A stretch of DNA of 64,000 bases from Brevibacillus dissolubilis (GTDB lineage: Bacteria; Bacillota; Bacilli; Brevibacillales; Brevibacillaceae): the NCBI RefSeq assembly GCF_006170445.1, contig NZ_VCNA01000011.1:94178-158177 (forward strand). Reading direction: 5' to 3'. A program made the position numbers and the translations under genes. Positions 63,921 through 64,000 of the stretch are shown piece by piece. Each line of letters starts with the position of its first letter. Positions within the stretch are counted from its first letter, which is position 1. The notes beneath the pieces were generated by a model that saw nothing but the letters and a program-made list of their open reading frames with translations, did no database searches and was not told where the DNA came from.

Positions 63921-63997
63921 TGGCGGAGCTGACGGGACTCGAACCCGCGACCTCCGGTGTGACAGACCGGCGTGAACTCCAACTTCACCACAGCTCC
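63921..63997 (-). tRNA. tRNA-Asp (anticodon GTC)
   Basis: Acceptor GGAGCTG/CAGCTCC, anticodon loop CTGTCAC and encoded CCA. First tRNA of the cluster visible here; the operon probably continues beyond the window. Confidence 0.95.
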
Positions 63998-64000
63998 ATA

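Noticed and set aside
63272..63997. Integration site with a mobile element in the tRNA cluster
   Set aside because: All eight tRNAs are complete with encoded CCA, and no integrase gene or duplicated tRNA end is seen.

Overview
The window looks like chromosome of a Bacillales firmicute of middling G+C. The evidence is strong AGGAGG-type ribosome sites with frequent TTG/GTG starts, an S-box riboswitch, canonical Fur and Zur boxes, a cre site, a TnrA/GlnR-type box, and genes typical of the group (YclNOPQ-like iron transporter, YdjO-like protein, zinc-free L33, UreH). A Tumebacillus/Alicyclobacillaceae-type genome is my guess, not a demonstrated assignment. I saw no insertion sequence, prophage, CRISPR array or rRNA gene. 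Most genes lie on the minus strand.

Layout. 1-7586: a minus-strand operon for a small-molecule acyl/polyketide pathway (hydrolase, fused ketosynthase plus chain-length-factor-like protein, ACP, ketoreductase, degenerate SDR, KAS III-like enzyme, FkbH-like protein cut by the window edge). 7893-8750: unknown membrane protein. 8848-12660: Fur-controlled siderophore importer. 12762-15289: an envelope acylation system of SGNH protein, MBOAT and a 36-residue DltX-like microprotein. 15386-18298: two SRPBCC proteins, a secreted amidase, a PrsA-like foldase. 18494-19979: S-box and O-acetylhomoserine sulfhydrylase. 20060-27829: small zinc-ribbon protein, ArsR-type regulator with MFS exporter, MoxR/DUF58/membrane operon, Q-rich small protein, DUF2935 protein. 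27911-31885: citrate synthase, a LysR regulator with an apparent ATC start, secreted subtilase. 32040-38048: nitronate monooxygenase, ACT protein, and a Fur-box-preceded pair made of a large lipoprotein and a propeller/dihaem cytochrome lipoprotein. 38110-42859: TetR with two SMR transporters, YdjO-like protein, VOC protein, RDD protein, ClpP with a small operon upstream. 42996-46703: SulP transporter and a duplicated secreted protein. 46861-48362: Zur-controlled zinc-starvation genes. 48359-50490: two-component system and DUF4269 protein. 50628-56569: nickel permease and urease operon ureA-ureBC-ureF-ureG-ureD. 56714-63210: PAS/GGDEF/EAL protein, chemoreceptor, signal peptidase I, PhzF-like protein. 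63272-63997: eight tRNA genes.

How the parts work together. Metal supply is a theme: Fur boxes precede both the importer and the haem-lipoprotein pair; a perfect Zur box controls a COG0523 GTPase followed by a zinc-independent ribosomal protein; nickel delivery (UreH, UreG with a His-rich tail) serves urease. Urease has promoter elements placed for nitrogen (TnrA-like) and carbon (cre) control. The features I consider most worth attention are the tetronate-like/type II polyketide locus, the DltB/DltD/DltX-like acylation trio without DltA/DltC, the UreB-UreC fusion, and the iron-regulated dihaem lipoprotein pair.
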